Assembly (NCBI RefSeq): GCF_030410485.1
Contig: NZ_JAUHHC010000003.1
Coordinates: 496,001-560,000 of the forward strand
Direction: 5' to 3'
Source: Roseateles violae
Lineage (GTDB): Bacteria > Pseudomonadota > Gammaproteobacteria > Burkholderiales > Burkholderiaceae_C
DNA: 64,000 bases
Shown here: positions 1 to 7,698 of the stretch, in pieces
Position numbering within the stretch: the first letter of the stretch is position 1
Layout: each line of letters starts with the position of its first letter
The notes under the pieces: model-generated
What the model was told of the DNA's origin: nothing
Seen by the model: the letters and a program-made list of their open reading frames with translations, nothing else
The model's database searches: none
Made by a program: the position numbers and the translations under genes

Positions 1-800
1 TCGCGGTCCTCGTCCATGGCCGGGATCGAGCCCATCAGGCCGGCCGTGTAGGGATGCGCCGGGCGGTGGATGACCTCCGCCACCGGGCCAATCTCGGCGA
101 TGCGGCCGGCGTACATCACGGCCACGCGGTCACAGGTCTCGGCGATCACGCCCATATCGTGGGTGACCAGCATGACGGCAGCGCCCTGCTCCTTGCAGAC
201 CCGCTTCAGCAGCGAAATGATCTGCGCCTGGATGGACACGTCGAGCGCGGTCGTCGGCTCGTCGGCGACGATCAGCTTCGGGCTCGCGGCCAGGGCCAGC
301 GCGATGACGACACGCTGACGCATGCCGCCGGAGAACTGGTGCGGGTACTGGTCGATGCGCTGGGCGGCGGCCGGGATGCCGGTCTCCTGCAGGAGCTCGA
401 TGGCGCGCTTGCGCGCCTGCGATTCGGAGAGGCCCAGATGCGTCGTGATCGTCTCGACCAGCTGGCGGCCGACCGTGTACAGCGGGTTCAGCGAGGTCAG
501 CGGATCCTGGAAGATCGCGCCGATCTGGCGGCCGCGGATCCTGCGCATCTGCTCGTAGGGCAGATTGTCGATGCGACGGCCTTCCAGCAGGATCTCGCCG
601 CCGGCGATGCGGCCGGGCGGGTCGAGCAGGCCGATGATGGACGCGCCGGTCAGCGACTTGCCGGCACCGGATTCGCCGACGACGCCCAGGATCTCGCCCG
701 GCGCGATGTCGAAGGAGATGTCGTCCAGCGCCAGCAGCGTGCCGCGCCGGGTCGGGAATTCGACGCGCAGATGGCGGACTTCAAGAAGAGGTGTCGTCAT
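1..800 (-). CDS. dppD: Dipeptide/oligopeptide ABC importer ATPase (DppD/OppD type), 3' end off the window
   Basis: Cytoplasmic ATPase that drives peptide uptake through the two permeases encoded just upstream. The reading frame opens with ATG at 800 and runs off the left edge after about 266 residues, so the C-terminal part is missing. Visible motifs are Walker A GESGAGKS (about residues 42-49), the Q-loop in IFQDPLTSLNPL, the ABC signature FSGGMRQR, Walker B with LIVADEPTTALD, and the switch histidine in VTHDMGV. The DPLTSLNP segment is characteristic of the DppD/OppD branch. The start lies 5 bases after the dppC stop, so the three genes form one minus-strand operon. The transported substrate cannot be read from the sequence, and no binding-protein gene is present in the window. 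Confidence 0.93.
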   Translation of the reverse strand, partial: MTTPLLEVRHLRVEFPTRRGTLLALDDISFDIAPGEILGVVGESGAGKSLTGASIIGLLDPPGRIAGGEILLEGRRIDNLPYEQMRRIRGRQIGAIFQDPLTSLNPLYTVGRQLVETITTHLGLSESQARKRAIELLQETGIPAAAQRIDQYPHQFSGGMRQRVVIALALAASPKLIVADEPTTALDVSIQAQIISLLKRVCKEQGAAVMLVTHDMGVIAETCDRVAVMYAGRIAEIGPVAEVIHRPAHPYTAGLMGSIPAMDEDR

Positions 801-804
801 GGTA

Positions 805-1722
805 TCAACGCAGCCGCGGGTTCAGCGCATCGCGCAGCCAGTCGCCCAGCAGGTTCACCGACAGCGCGATCAGCACCAGCATCACGCCGGGCCAGATCGT
901 GATCCACCATTCGCCGGAGAAGAGGAAGTCGTTGCCGACACGGATCAGGGTGCCCAGAGACGGGCTGGTCGGCGGCACGCCGACGCCGAGAAAGGACAAG
1001 GTCGCCTCGGTGATGATGGCCGAGGCCACCTGGATCGTCGCCAGCACCAGCACCGGGCCCAGCACGTTCGGCAACACATGCTTGCGCATGATGCGCAAGG
1101 GGCTGACCCCGATCACGCGCGCGGCCTGCACATATTCCTTGCTGCGTTCCACCATGGTCGAGCCGCGCACGGTGCGCGCGTACTGCACCCAGCCGGTCAA
1201 GGAGATCGCCAGGATCAGCACCATGAAGGCCAGCGTGTCGTGTGCGTTCGGGAAGATCGCACGGCCGACGCCATCGATGAGCAGGGCGACCAGGATGGAC
1301 GGGAAGGACAGCATCACGTCGCAGATGCGCATGATGAAGGCGTCGACGCGGCCGCCGACGAAGCCGGCCAGCAGGCCCAGGCCGACGCCGATCAGCATCG
1401 ACAGCAGCACCGAGGCCAGGCCGACGAAGAGCGAGATGCGCGCGCCGTACATCAGCGCGGACAGGATGTCGCGGCCCTGGTCGTCGGTGCCGAGCAGGTA
1501 TTTGCGCGAGCCCTCGTCCATCCAGGCCGGCGGCAGGCGGGCGTCCATCAGCTCCAGCGAGGCCAGATCGAAGGGGTTGTGCGGCGCGACGAACTCGGCG
1601 AAGGCGGCGCAGAACACGCAGACGAAGGCGATCACGGCGGCCAGCATCGCCACCGGGGAGCTACGGAAGGAATGCCAGACGTCGCCGTCGAAGAATCTGG
1701 TCAGCGCGGAAGTCGTCGCCAT
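805..1722 (-). CDS. dppC: Peptide ABC importer permease (DppC/OppC type)
   Basis: Inner-membrane permease of about 305 residues, the usual size for DppC. The first membrane span lies near residues 20-45 (SSPVAMLAAVIAFVCVFC) and the conserved DppC motif LGTDDQGRDILS follows. The C-terminal half carries the five-helix BPD_transp_1 domain with the EAA-like loop EYVQAARVIGVSPLRIMRKHVLPN. A longer upstream reading frame exists, but the ATG at 1722 gives the family N-terminus and overlaps the dppB stop in a TGATG arrangement, which indicates translational coupling. It should pair with DppB (upstream) and the DppD ATPase (downstream). Confidence 0.93.
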   Translation of the reverse strand: MATTSALTRFFDGDVWHSFRSSPVAMLAAVIAFVCVFCAAFAEFVAPHNPFDLASLELMDARLPPAWMDEGSRKYLLGTDDQGRDILSALMYGARISLFVGLASVLLSMLIGVGLGLLAGFVGGRVDAFIMRICDVMLSFPSILVALLIDGVGRAIFPNAHDTLAFMVLILAISLTGWVQYARTVRGSTMVERSKEYVQAARVIGVSPLRIMRKHVLPNVLGPVLVLATIQVASAIITEATLSFLGVGVPPTSPSLGTLIRVGNDFLFSGEWWITIWPGVMLVLIALSVNLLGDWLRDALNPRLR

Positions 1723-2699
1723 CAGTGCGCCTTGCCCTCGATGCGCAGCCGGGGGTCGACCGCGAAATACAACATGTCGACCAGCAGATTGATGCTGACG
1801 AAGATGAAGGAGATCAGGCACAGATAGGCCGCCATCACCGGGATGTCGGCGAACTGCACCGCCTGGATGAAGAGCAGGCCCATACCCGGCCACTGGAATA
1901 CCGTCTCGGTGATGATGGCAAAGGCAATCAGCGAACCCAGCTGGAGACCGGTGATCGTGATCACCGGCACCAGTGTGTTGCGCAGCGCATGGCCGAAATA
2001 GACGGCGCGGTTGGATAAGCCACGGGCACGCGCGAACTTGATGTAGTCGGTGCGCAGCACCTCCAGCATCTCCGATCGGACCAGGCGCATGATCAGGGTC
2101 AGCTGGAACACCGACAGCGTGATTGCCGGCAAGAGCACATGGCGCAGGCCGTCGGCCGTCAGGAGTCCGGTCGTCCAACTGCCGAAGGCGATCACGTCGC
2201 CGCGGCCGAAGCTGGGCAGCCATTTGAGCCAGACAGCGAAGATCAGGATCAGGAGGATGCCGATCAGAAAGGTCGGCAGCGACACGCCCAGCAATGACAG
2301 CATCATCAGCAGCTGCGAGCTAGCGCGGCCGCGACGCAAGGCCGCGTAGACGCCCAAGGGGATGCCGACGCACAGCGCGATCAGGCCGGCCACGACGGCC
2401 AGTTCCAGCGTCGCGGGCAGGCGCTCGACGATCAAGCTGGACACCTTGCGGCCCTGGCGCAGGCTGAGGCCGAACTCGCCCTGCACCGCATTGCCGATGA
2501 AGTTGGCGAACTGCACCGGGAACGGCGCATCGAGCCCCAGATCGCGGCGCAGCGCCTCGCGCTGCTCCTGCGTCGCATCCTGGCCCAGCAAGTTGGTGAC
2601 CGGGTCGCCGACATACTGAAACAGCATGAAGGCGATGAAGGCCACCGCGAGCATCACGATGATCGCTTGGGCAAGACGGCGAAGAATGAAAACTAGCAT
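1722..2699 (-). CDS. dppB: Peptide ABC importer permease (DppB/OppB type)
   Basis: First gene of the visible importer operon, about 325 residues from the ATG at 2699. The N-terminus MLVFILRRLAQAIIVMLAV is the typical DppB first membrane span. The conserved N-terminal domain follows (QREALRRDLGLDAPFPVQ), then the permease domain with the loop DYIKFARARGLSNRAVYFGHALRNTLVPV. An in-frame ATG at 2750 would add 17 residues of no family character and has no better ribosome site, so 2699 is preferred. The stop overlaps the start of dppC by one base. Confidence 0.9.
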   Translation of the reverse strand: MLVFILRRLAQAIIVMLAVAFIAFMLFQYVGDPVTNLLGQDATQEQREALRRDLGLDAPFPVQFANFIGNAVQGEFGLSLRQGRKVSSLIVERLPATLELAVVAGLIALCVGIPLGVYAALRRGRASSQLLMMLSLLGVSLPTFLIGILLILIFAVWLKWLPSFGRGDVIAFGSWTTGLLTADGLRHVLLPAITLSVFQLTLIMRLVRSEMLEVLRTDYIKFARARGLSNRAVYFGHALRNTLVPVITITGLQLGSLIAFAIITETVFQWPGMGLLFIQAVQFADIPVMAAYLCLISFIFVSINLLVDMLYFAVDPRLRIEGKAH

Positions 2700-2888
2700 C
2701 GAGTCGGGAGTTCGGGGCTTGCTACTGCTCGGCTGCGCGCATTGCGGCACGCGACGACAGCATCATCATCATTGAGCCGTCTCCCATGCATGTTCCAGGC
2801 CATCCCGCGGGGCTGACACACAGCGAAGCGCCATCATGGCGAAGTCGCCGCAGGCAGACAAAGGGGTTAGCCCTGATCGTTCGATCGA
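2700..2888. other. Spacer between dppB and the DUF3047 gene
   Basis: This 189-base spacer should hold the minus-strand promoter of the dppBCD operon. I see no convincing -35/-10 pair, no U-tailed hairpin and no convincing small gene. A short GATCGAACGATC-like palindrome sits at about 2877-2892, directly after the DUF3047 stop. Confidence 0.4.
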
Positions 2889-3632
2889 TCAGAGCTGCAG
2901 GCTGCCATCGAGCGGTTGCTGGCTTGCGTCGAGCAAGAGGATATCGCCGTAACAAGCTTCGGCACGGCTGCCCGTGTTGTCCCCGTCGGTCATCAAGGCC
3001 ATCGAGATCAGCCGGCCTGGCGCTTCACCGAAAGCCAGGCGGTAATCGGCCACGACGTCGCGGCGCAGGCGCTGCCATTGGCCATGCCCCCCGCTGCCCG
3101 AGCCGACGACGATCTTGCGGATGCGGTCGCTGCGACTGCTGACAACGACGGTGCCCGGTGCGGCTTGCGCGTCCCAGACGTACATCAGGGTCGCATAGGG
3201 CGGCGCCTCTCCGGTCAGCGCGCGCGCCAGCTCGAACTGCATCCGGTTGCGCGCCGACAGACTGGCCTCGTCGCCATCGAAACCGAGCAGCAGGCGGGCC
3301 GGCGCATCATCGGTGTCGGCGCGGGTCACGCTGGCGCCGGCATCATGGCCGCTGATCCACCAGTCGAACTGCAGGGCCTCGATGCGCTCCGGCGCCAATT
3401 GCAGCGAGCGCCGCCACAGGCTGACCGAGCGGCTTGCCTGCGCCAGCACGCAAGGCCGCTCGCCGCGGCGCGCATAGGAATACTGCGTCGAGCGCTTGCC
3501 GGGCAGATCGCGGGACGACCAGGCGGCCAGTGGCGCCGGCATCTCGAGCGGATCCGCTTGCTGAGGCGCAGCGCAGCCGCTCAGCGCGGCCGCTAAAAGG
3601 GCGAGGCCGGAGTAGCGCAAGAATGATTTCAT
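2889..3632 (-). CDS. DUF3047 family lipoprotein
   Basis: Predicted lipoprotein of 247 residues. It opens with a lipoprotein signal peptide (MKSFLRYSGLALLAAALSGC, lipobox LSGC with the cysteine at residue 20). The rest resembles the DUF3047 family: an ALQFDWWISG segment, an LMYVWD segment, and a C-terminal stretch with LISMALMTDGDNTGSRAEACYGDILL. This family is common in proteobacteria and its function is not known. It lies downstream of the first porin and is separated from it by a strong terminator, so it probably has its own weak promoter or relies on read-through. Confidence 0.8.
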   Translation of the reverse strand: MKSFLRYSGLALLAAALSGCAAPQQADPLEMPAPLAAWSSRDLPGKRSTQYSYARRGERPCVLAQASRSVSLWRRSLQLAPERIEALQFDWWISGHDAGASVTRADTDDAPARLLLGFDGDEASLSARNRMQFELARALTGEAPPYATLMYVWDAQAAPGTVVVSSRSDRIRKIVVGSGSGGHGQWQRLRRDVVADYRLAFGEAPGRLISMALMTDGDNTGSRAEACYGDILLLDASQQPLDGSLQL

Positions 3633-3635
3633 CGC

Positions 3636-3669
3636 ATCAAAAAGAAATCGGGCCGCGAGGCGGCCCGAT
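3636..3669 (-). terminator. Rho-independent terminator of the first porin gene
   Basis: On the minus strand a 9-bp stem ATCGGGCCG/CGGCCCGAT (3647-3655 with 3661-3669, 5-base loop) is followed by TTTCTTTTT. It lies 65-98 bases after the stop of the porin at 3734. Confidence 0.85.
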
Positions 3670-3733
3670 CCATCGGTCGTCTGCTCGAATCGGCGGCGTG
3701 GTCAGGACCACGCCGCCGGATCCGGCCGCTGCA

Positions 3734-4840
3734 TCAGAAGCGGTGACGCAGGCCGATCATGTAGTTCTGACGCTTGCTGGCGCCGTTGGCGAACATCAGG
3801 TTGCCACCGACCTTGGTGCCGTCGATTTCGAGGTAGGCATCGGTGCGCTTCGAGAAGGCGTAGTCGGCAACGAAGGCGAGGCTGTCGGTCTTGCCGTCGG
3901 CGGCGGTGCTGGCACCCAGGCCGTCCTGCTTGGTATGCCAGTATTCCAGACCCAGGTTCCATTGCGGGGTCATCTGATAGGTGAAACCGGCCATATAGAT
4001 GTCACGCTCATCGCCGGCACCACCGGTCGCCACCGGCGTCTTGGTCGTCAGCGCGCCGGCGATCGAGCCGAGCAAGGTGATGTTCAGAGTCGGATTGAAG
4101 CCGGTTTCGAACTCATTGCGGCCCCAGCTTGCATTGACGTACCAGGGACCACTGCTCCAGGAACCACCAACGGTCCAACCCTTGACGTTCTTGCCAGCGG
4201 TATCTTCCAGTTGCAGATAGGCGCCCGCAGCGGCGAACTCGCCAGTTGCATAGCGCAGCAGACCGCCCATCGACTTGCCGTTGGCGCCGACCGTCGTCGC
4301 GTTGCCTTCACCGGCGCTGACCTGGGCCTCGGCGCGGAAGCCGCCGACCTCGATCAGGTACTTCACCATATTGTCGTTACGAGCGCCCAGCGAGAAGCCG
4401 ACTTCGGGCTTGAACGCCTCGATGTACGGCGAGTAGCGGAACGACGAGTAGGTCGGCGTGTAGGCATCGAACAGCACGTTGTACTGACGACCGATGGTCA
4501 CGCGACCCCATTCGGAGGACTGCAGACCAACCCAGGATTGACGCCAGAAATCGGCAGCCGAAGCGGCACCGGTATCCGAGTTGAAGCGATGCTCCATATT
4601 GGCGATCGCCTTCAGGCCACCACCCATGTCTTCGGTGATGTTGAAGCCCAGACGGCTTTGCGACATACCGCCGGGGACCACCGAGGTGATCGACTCGCCA
4701 TTCGTGGCGGCCGTGGCGCCGGCATTGGTCGACAGACGCACAGCGGCGTCGACGATGCCATAAATCGTGACGCTGGACTGGGCCCAGGCTGCGGAGGTGC
4801 TGGCGGCCAGAATGCTCAGGGCCAGAGCTGCTTTTTTCAT
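3734..4840 (-). CDS. Gram-negative trimeric porin (OmpC/Omp32-like), copy 1
   Basis: Outer-membrane general porin of 368 residues. A signal peptide MKKAALALSILAASTSAAWA precedes QSSVTIYGIVDAAVR, the usual first beta strand of Burkholderiales porins. The protein ends in a C-terminal phenylalanine (GLRHRF), the BAM recognition signal. Internal landmarks are SRLGFNITEDMGGGLKA and the FSKRTDAYLEID strand near the end. An AGGAG ribosome site lies 6 bases before ATG 4840. It is followed by its own terminator and lies next to a second, diverged porin, suggesting an old tandem duplication. Substrate selectivity cannot be read from the sequence. Confidence 0.93.
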   Translation of the reverse strand: MKKAALALSILAASTSAAWAQSSVTIYGIVDAAVRLSTNAGATAATNGESITSVVPGGMSQSRLGFNITEDMGGGLKAIANMEHRFNSDTGAASAADFWRQSWVGLQSSEWGRVTIGRQYNVLFDAYTPTYSSFRYSPYIEAFKPEVGFSLGARNDNMVKYLIEVGGFRAEAQVSAGEGNATTVGANGKSMGGLLRYATGEFAAAGAYLQLEDTAGKNVKGWTVGGSWSSGPWYVNASWGRNEFETGFNPTLNITLLGSIAGALTTKTPVATGGAGDERDIYMAGFTYQMTPQWNLGLEYWHTKQDGLGASTAADGKTDSLAFVADYAFSKRTDAYLEIDGTKVGGNLMFANGASKRQNYMIGLRHRF

Positions 4841-4965
4841 CGATGTCTCCTGCTATATGAGGGGTGAACCGCACCATTCTCAAGCAAGTCCCCCTGCTGC
4901 GCGACGACGATGTTGCACTGAGCCAACAAGAGCTAACCCTGTCACCTCGGCGACCGGGTGGAATG

Positions 4966-4990
4966 AAAAAGGCCGCCCGAAGGCGGCCTT
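4966..4990 (-). terminator. Rho-independent terminator of the second porin gene
   Basis: On the minus strand a perfect 9-bp stem AAGGCCGCC/GGCGGCCTT (4969-4977 with 4982-4990, loop of four) runs into TTTTT. It lies 28 bases after the stop of the porin at 5018. Confidence 0.88.
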
Positions 4991-5017
4991 GATGAGCGCG
5001 ATGACTCAGTCGTCGGC

Positions 5018-6040
5018 TTAGAAGCTGTGCTTGACACCCACATCAACAGCACCCGAGCGGCCGCCCGGAGCCATCGTCGGCGAACCGGCGAGCGAGAAGG
5101 TACCGCGACCATCGTTCTCGATGATGGCAGCCGTCGTGTACAGCGCAGTGCGCTTGGACAGGTTGTAGGTGTAGCTCAGGGCGAAGTGCTGGGCATCGTA
5201 GACGCCGACCGCGTTGGCCGCGCTGTTGGCGCTGGCATTGGTGTACGAGGCCTTGAACTCGCCGGAGCCGATCGGCACGATCGCGCCGACCGTGTAGATG
5301 TCTTGGTCAGCAGCATTGAACTTGGTCTTGGTGTACAGCAGGCTGGCGCGCACCATTCCAAAGTCATAGGCGCCAGCCAGCGAGCCGAGCTTGAACTTCG
5401 AGCCGCGGGCATCGGTCTGCTGATAGCCCCCGGCGAAGTGCATCGGGCCAGCCTTGTAGCCGAGGCGGCCGCCATAGTACTTCTTGCCATCGGTGCCCTC
5501 GCCGGCCGCGACATCGGCGCCGCCGTAGAAGCCGCCCAGGTTCGCCGGCAGGTTGTAGACGACTTGGTTGTCGGAGCGATTGATGTTCTGCGCGCCGCTG
5601 CCCAGCACCGAATACACGCGGGTGATATCGCCGATGCCGGTCGTCGAGTGCGGGTCGAAGTCATCGATCACCAGACGCTCGGAGGTCTTGGCGCGACCCA
5701 GACGGGCCTCACCGAAATCACCCCACAGGCTGACCGTCGCGCGGCGGTCCCAGAAGCGGGTCACGCCATCGGCGGTGGCACCGGCCGAGCCCGTGTCGGC
5801 ACCCAGCGAACTTTCGATCCAGAAGCCCGCCTTCAGGCCGCCACCCAGTTCTTCGGTGCCGCGCAAGCCGAAACGGCTGCTGCTGCTGCCGCTGCTCGCC
5901 AGCGAACTGATCGACTGGCCATTGGCCTTGTTGTAGCGGGCGGCCAGGTCAACGACACCGAACAGCGTGACCGACGATTGCGCAGCGGCAGTACCGGCCA
6001 GCGTGCCGAGAACGGCCAGTGCAACGAGAGATTTCTTCAT
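5018..6040 (-). CDS. Gram-negative trimeric porin (OmpC/Omp32-like), copy 2
   Basis: Outer-membrane porin of 340 residues. The start at 6040 is chosen because it gives the signal peptide MKKSLVALAVLGTLAGTAAA and has AAGGAG seven bases upstream; an in-frame start at 6094 would put 18 odd residues before it. The mature protein begins QSSVTLFGVVDLAARYN and ends VGVKHSF with the terminal phenylalanine. It shares the overall plan of copy 1 (SSRFGLRGTEELGGGLKAGFWIE against SRLGFNITEDMGGGLKA) but is clearly diverged, so the two probably differ in selectivity or regulation. Confidence 0.93.
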   Translation of the reverse strand: MKKSLVALAVLGTLAGTAAAQSSVTLFGVVDLAARYNKANGQSISSLASSGSSSSRFGLRGTEELGGGLKAGFWIESSLGADTGSAGATADGVTRFWDRRATVSLWGDFGEARLGRAKTSERLVIDDFDPHSTTGIGDITRVYSVLGSGAQNINRSDNQVVYNLPANLGGFYGGADVAAGEGTDGKKYYGGRLGYKAGPMHFAGGYQQTDARGSKFKLGSLAGAYDFGMVRASLLYTKTKFNAADQDIYTVGAIVPIGSGEFKASYTNASANSAANAVGVYDAQHFALSYTYNLSKRTALYTTAAIIENDGRGTFSLAGSPTMAPGGRSGAVDVGVKHSF

Positions 6041-6179
6041 TCGATACTCCTTGAAATTCAATGTGGTCCCAATTCGCAATACCCATGGGGGCACGCCGGG
6101 CCAACCCCCTCAGCGGAAGTTGGGCCTATTGCACCAGACCAAAGCGCATTTGGGGAGGGCATAACAAGTAAATAGGGGT

Positions 6180-6203
6180 TTGCGTTGCCCGATGACAACG
6201 CAA
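6180..6203. promoter_or_regulatory. Perfect 8-bp inverted repeat between porin 2 and coq7
   Basis: TTGCGTTG at 6180-6187 is mirrored by CAACGCAA at 6196-6203 across eight bases. It lies 140 bases upstream of the porin start and 130 bases before coq7, in the only A+T-richer stretch nearby. There is no U-run on either side, so an operator fits better than a terminator. The binding protein is unknown. Confidence 0.35.
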
Positions 6204-6332
6204 TGTGCGTAACACAAACTTGTCATATTGCGCAGAGTACTTTCCATCCATGCGGTGCAGGAAGTCGCGACGGCCGTAAACTGAATCGGCTTCAAACCGC
6301 ACGCAGTGCCGCCGATCCGGGCACCCATCCGC

Positions 6333-6983
6333 ATGAAATCCAGCCCCTCTTCTTCGCTCTCGCCTGCCGACCGCCTGCTGTCCAGCCTCGATCATGGCTT
6401 GCGGACCGTGCTGGGCGCGCCCTCGGCAGCGCGCCCCTCGCCGGCCGCCGATATGGAAAGGCCCGAGTTGGCGCCGGAAGAGGCCCGGCTGGCCGGGGCG
6501 CTGATGCGCGTCAATCATGTCGGCGAGGTCTGCGCGCAGGCGCTCTACCAGTCGCAGGCCCTGCTGAGCCGCAATCGCGAGCTGCGGGCGCACTTCGAAC
6601 AGGCAGCCAAGGAAGAACTCGACCATCTGGCCTGGACCCGGCAACGGGTCAAGGAGCTAGGCACGCACACCAGTCTCCTGACGCCACTCTGGTATGGCGG
6701 CGCGTTCGCGATCGGCAGCCTGGCCGGCCTGGCCGGCGACCGCATCAGCCTCGGTTTCGTCGTCGAGACCGAGCGCCAGGTCGAACAGCACCTGGCCGGC
6801 CATCTGGACCGCTTGCCCGGCGGCGACCGCGCCTCGCGCGCGATCGTCGCGCAGATGAAGGACGAGGAGGCCCGCCATGCCGAGGAAGCGGTAGCGGCCG
6901 GTGCGCAGACCTTGCCAGCACCGATCAAGGGCCTGATGCGGATGGCAGCGCGCGTGATGACGCGCACCGCCCACCATATTTAA
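6333..6983 (+). CDS. coq7: Coq7-type 2-polyprenyl-3-methyl-6-methoxy-1,4-benzoquinone hydroxylase
   Basis: Membrane-associated di-iron hydroxylase that adds a hydroxyl to demethoxyubiquinone late in ubiquinone synthesis. About 216 residues from ATG 6333; a start at 6306 is possible but adds nine atypical residues. The ferritin-like iron ligands are visible in MRVNHVGEVCAQALY, AAKEELDHLAW (ExxH), VVETERQVEQHL and MKDEEARHAEEA (ExxH). The hydrophobic segment WYGGAFAIGSLAGLAG is the usual membrane-binding helix. It stands alone, with the porin diverging upstream and the OsmC gene converging downstream. Confidence 0.92.
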   Translation: MKSSPSSSLSPADRLLSSLDHGLRTVLGAPSAARPSPAADMERPELAPEEARLAGALMRVNHVGEVCAQALYQSQALLSRNRELRAHFEQAAKEELDHLAWTRQRVKELGTHTSLLTPLWYGGAFAIGSLAGLAGDRISLGFVVETERQVEQHLAGHLDRLPGGDRASRAIVAQMKDEEARHAEEAVAAGAQTLPAPIKGLMRMAARVMTRTAHHI

Positions 6984-6995
6984 TTACTCGAGCGT

Positions 6996-7418
6996 TCAGC
7001 CTTCGACGATCTCCACCGAGGTCGTGATGGCCGCCATCTTCGCCAGCATGATGCTCGCCGAGCAGTACTTCTCGTGCGACAGCGCGACCGCGCGCTCGAC
7101 CACCTCCTGCTTCAGGCCGCAGCCGGTGACGACGAAGTGCATGTGGATGGCGGTGAAGACCTTGGGCTCGACCGGCGCGCGTTCCGCCGTCAGCTTGACC
7201 TGGCAGCCGCGTACATCGTGGCGGCCGCGTTTCAGGATCAGCACGACGTCATAAGCGGTGCAGCCGCCGGTGCCGGCCAGCACCGTCTCCATCGGCCGCG
7301 GTGCCAGATCGCGACCGCCGCCGTCGGGCGCCCCATCCATCGTCAGCAGATGGCCGCTGCCGGTCTCGGCGACGAAGGCCATGCCCTCGGCACCCATCCA
7401 ATTGATCGTGCATTCCAT
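6996..7418 (-). CDS. OsmC family protein (YhfA-like)
   Basis: OsmC/Ohr-fold protein of 140 residues. ATG 7418 gives the family start MECTINWMGAEGMAFVAETGSG; an upstream in-frame ATG at 7469 adds unrelated residues. The two family cysteines are present, in LAGTGGCTAYDVVLIL and HEKYCSASIMLAK, in the positions used for peroxide reduction in OsmC/Ohr. The short form with this pattern is usually annotated YhfA-like, of unproven role. It converges on coq7 with a 12-base gap and diverges from ilvA. Confidence 0.88.
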   Translation of the reverse strand: MECTINWMGAEGMAFVAETGSGHLLTMDGAPDGGGRDLAPRPMETVLAGTGGCTAYDVVLILKRGRHDVRGCQVKLTAERAPVEPKVFTAIHMHFVVTGCGLKQEVVERAVALSHEKYCSASIMLAKMAAITTSVEIVEG

Positions 7419-7489
7419 AAGACGAACTCCAAAAACGTGATTCCGGCGCGTCCTAGAGCCAAAACTCAAGAACTATTCACGAGAAAATA

Positions 7490-7519
7490 TTGCAGCGCAG
7501 CAATGCCTCGGTCTAAAAT
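7490..7519 (+). promoter_or_regulatory. ilvA: Candidate sigma-70 promoter of the ilvA leader
   Basis: TTGCAG (7490-7495) and TAAAAT (7514-7519) are spaced 18 bases apart. Transcription would start near 7526, giving a leader of about 170 bases before the ilvA ATG, with the terminator at 7608-7639 inside it. Both hexamers are 4/6 or 5/6 matches to consensus. Confidence 0.5.
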
Positions 7520-7607
7520 TCTACTTATGCGTACAAATCGCGCGGCGTCCAAGGACGTCGTCCGAGCACGCACCGTTTGTCTCCTCCACCGCCTCCATGG
7601 TGGATTC

Positions 7608-7639
7608 AGCCCGAGATTGCAAGATCTCGGGCTTTTTTT
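7608..7639 (+). terminator. Strong intrinsic terminator inside the ilvA upstream leader
   Basis: A perfect 10-bp stem AGCCCGAGAT/ATCTCGGGCT (7608-7617 with 7624-7633, loop TGCAAG) is followed by seven T. It reads in the same direction as ilvA and ends 60 bases before its start, and there is no gene in front of it for it to end. A smaller hairpin TCCACC/GGTGGA (7585-7590 with 7599-7604) precedes it. It could be an attenuator for ilvA or the 3' end of an independent small RNA starting near 7526. Confidence 0.85.
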
Positions 7640-7698
7640 CGCCTCTCCGGGCCTGGCATATCATGCTGCGCCGCAACAGCATTGCATTGGAGAGCCTC

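Noticed and set aside
3734-6040. The two porins as one gene split by a mutation
   Set aside because: Each has its own ribosome site, signal peptide, terminal Phe and terminator.
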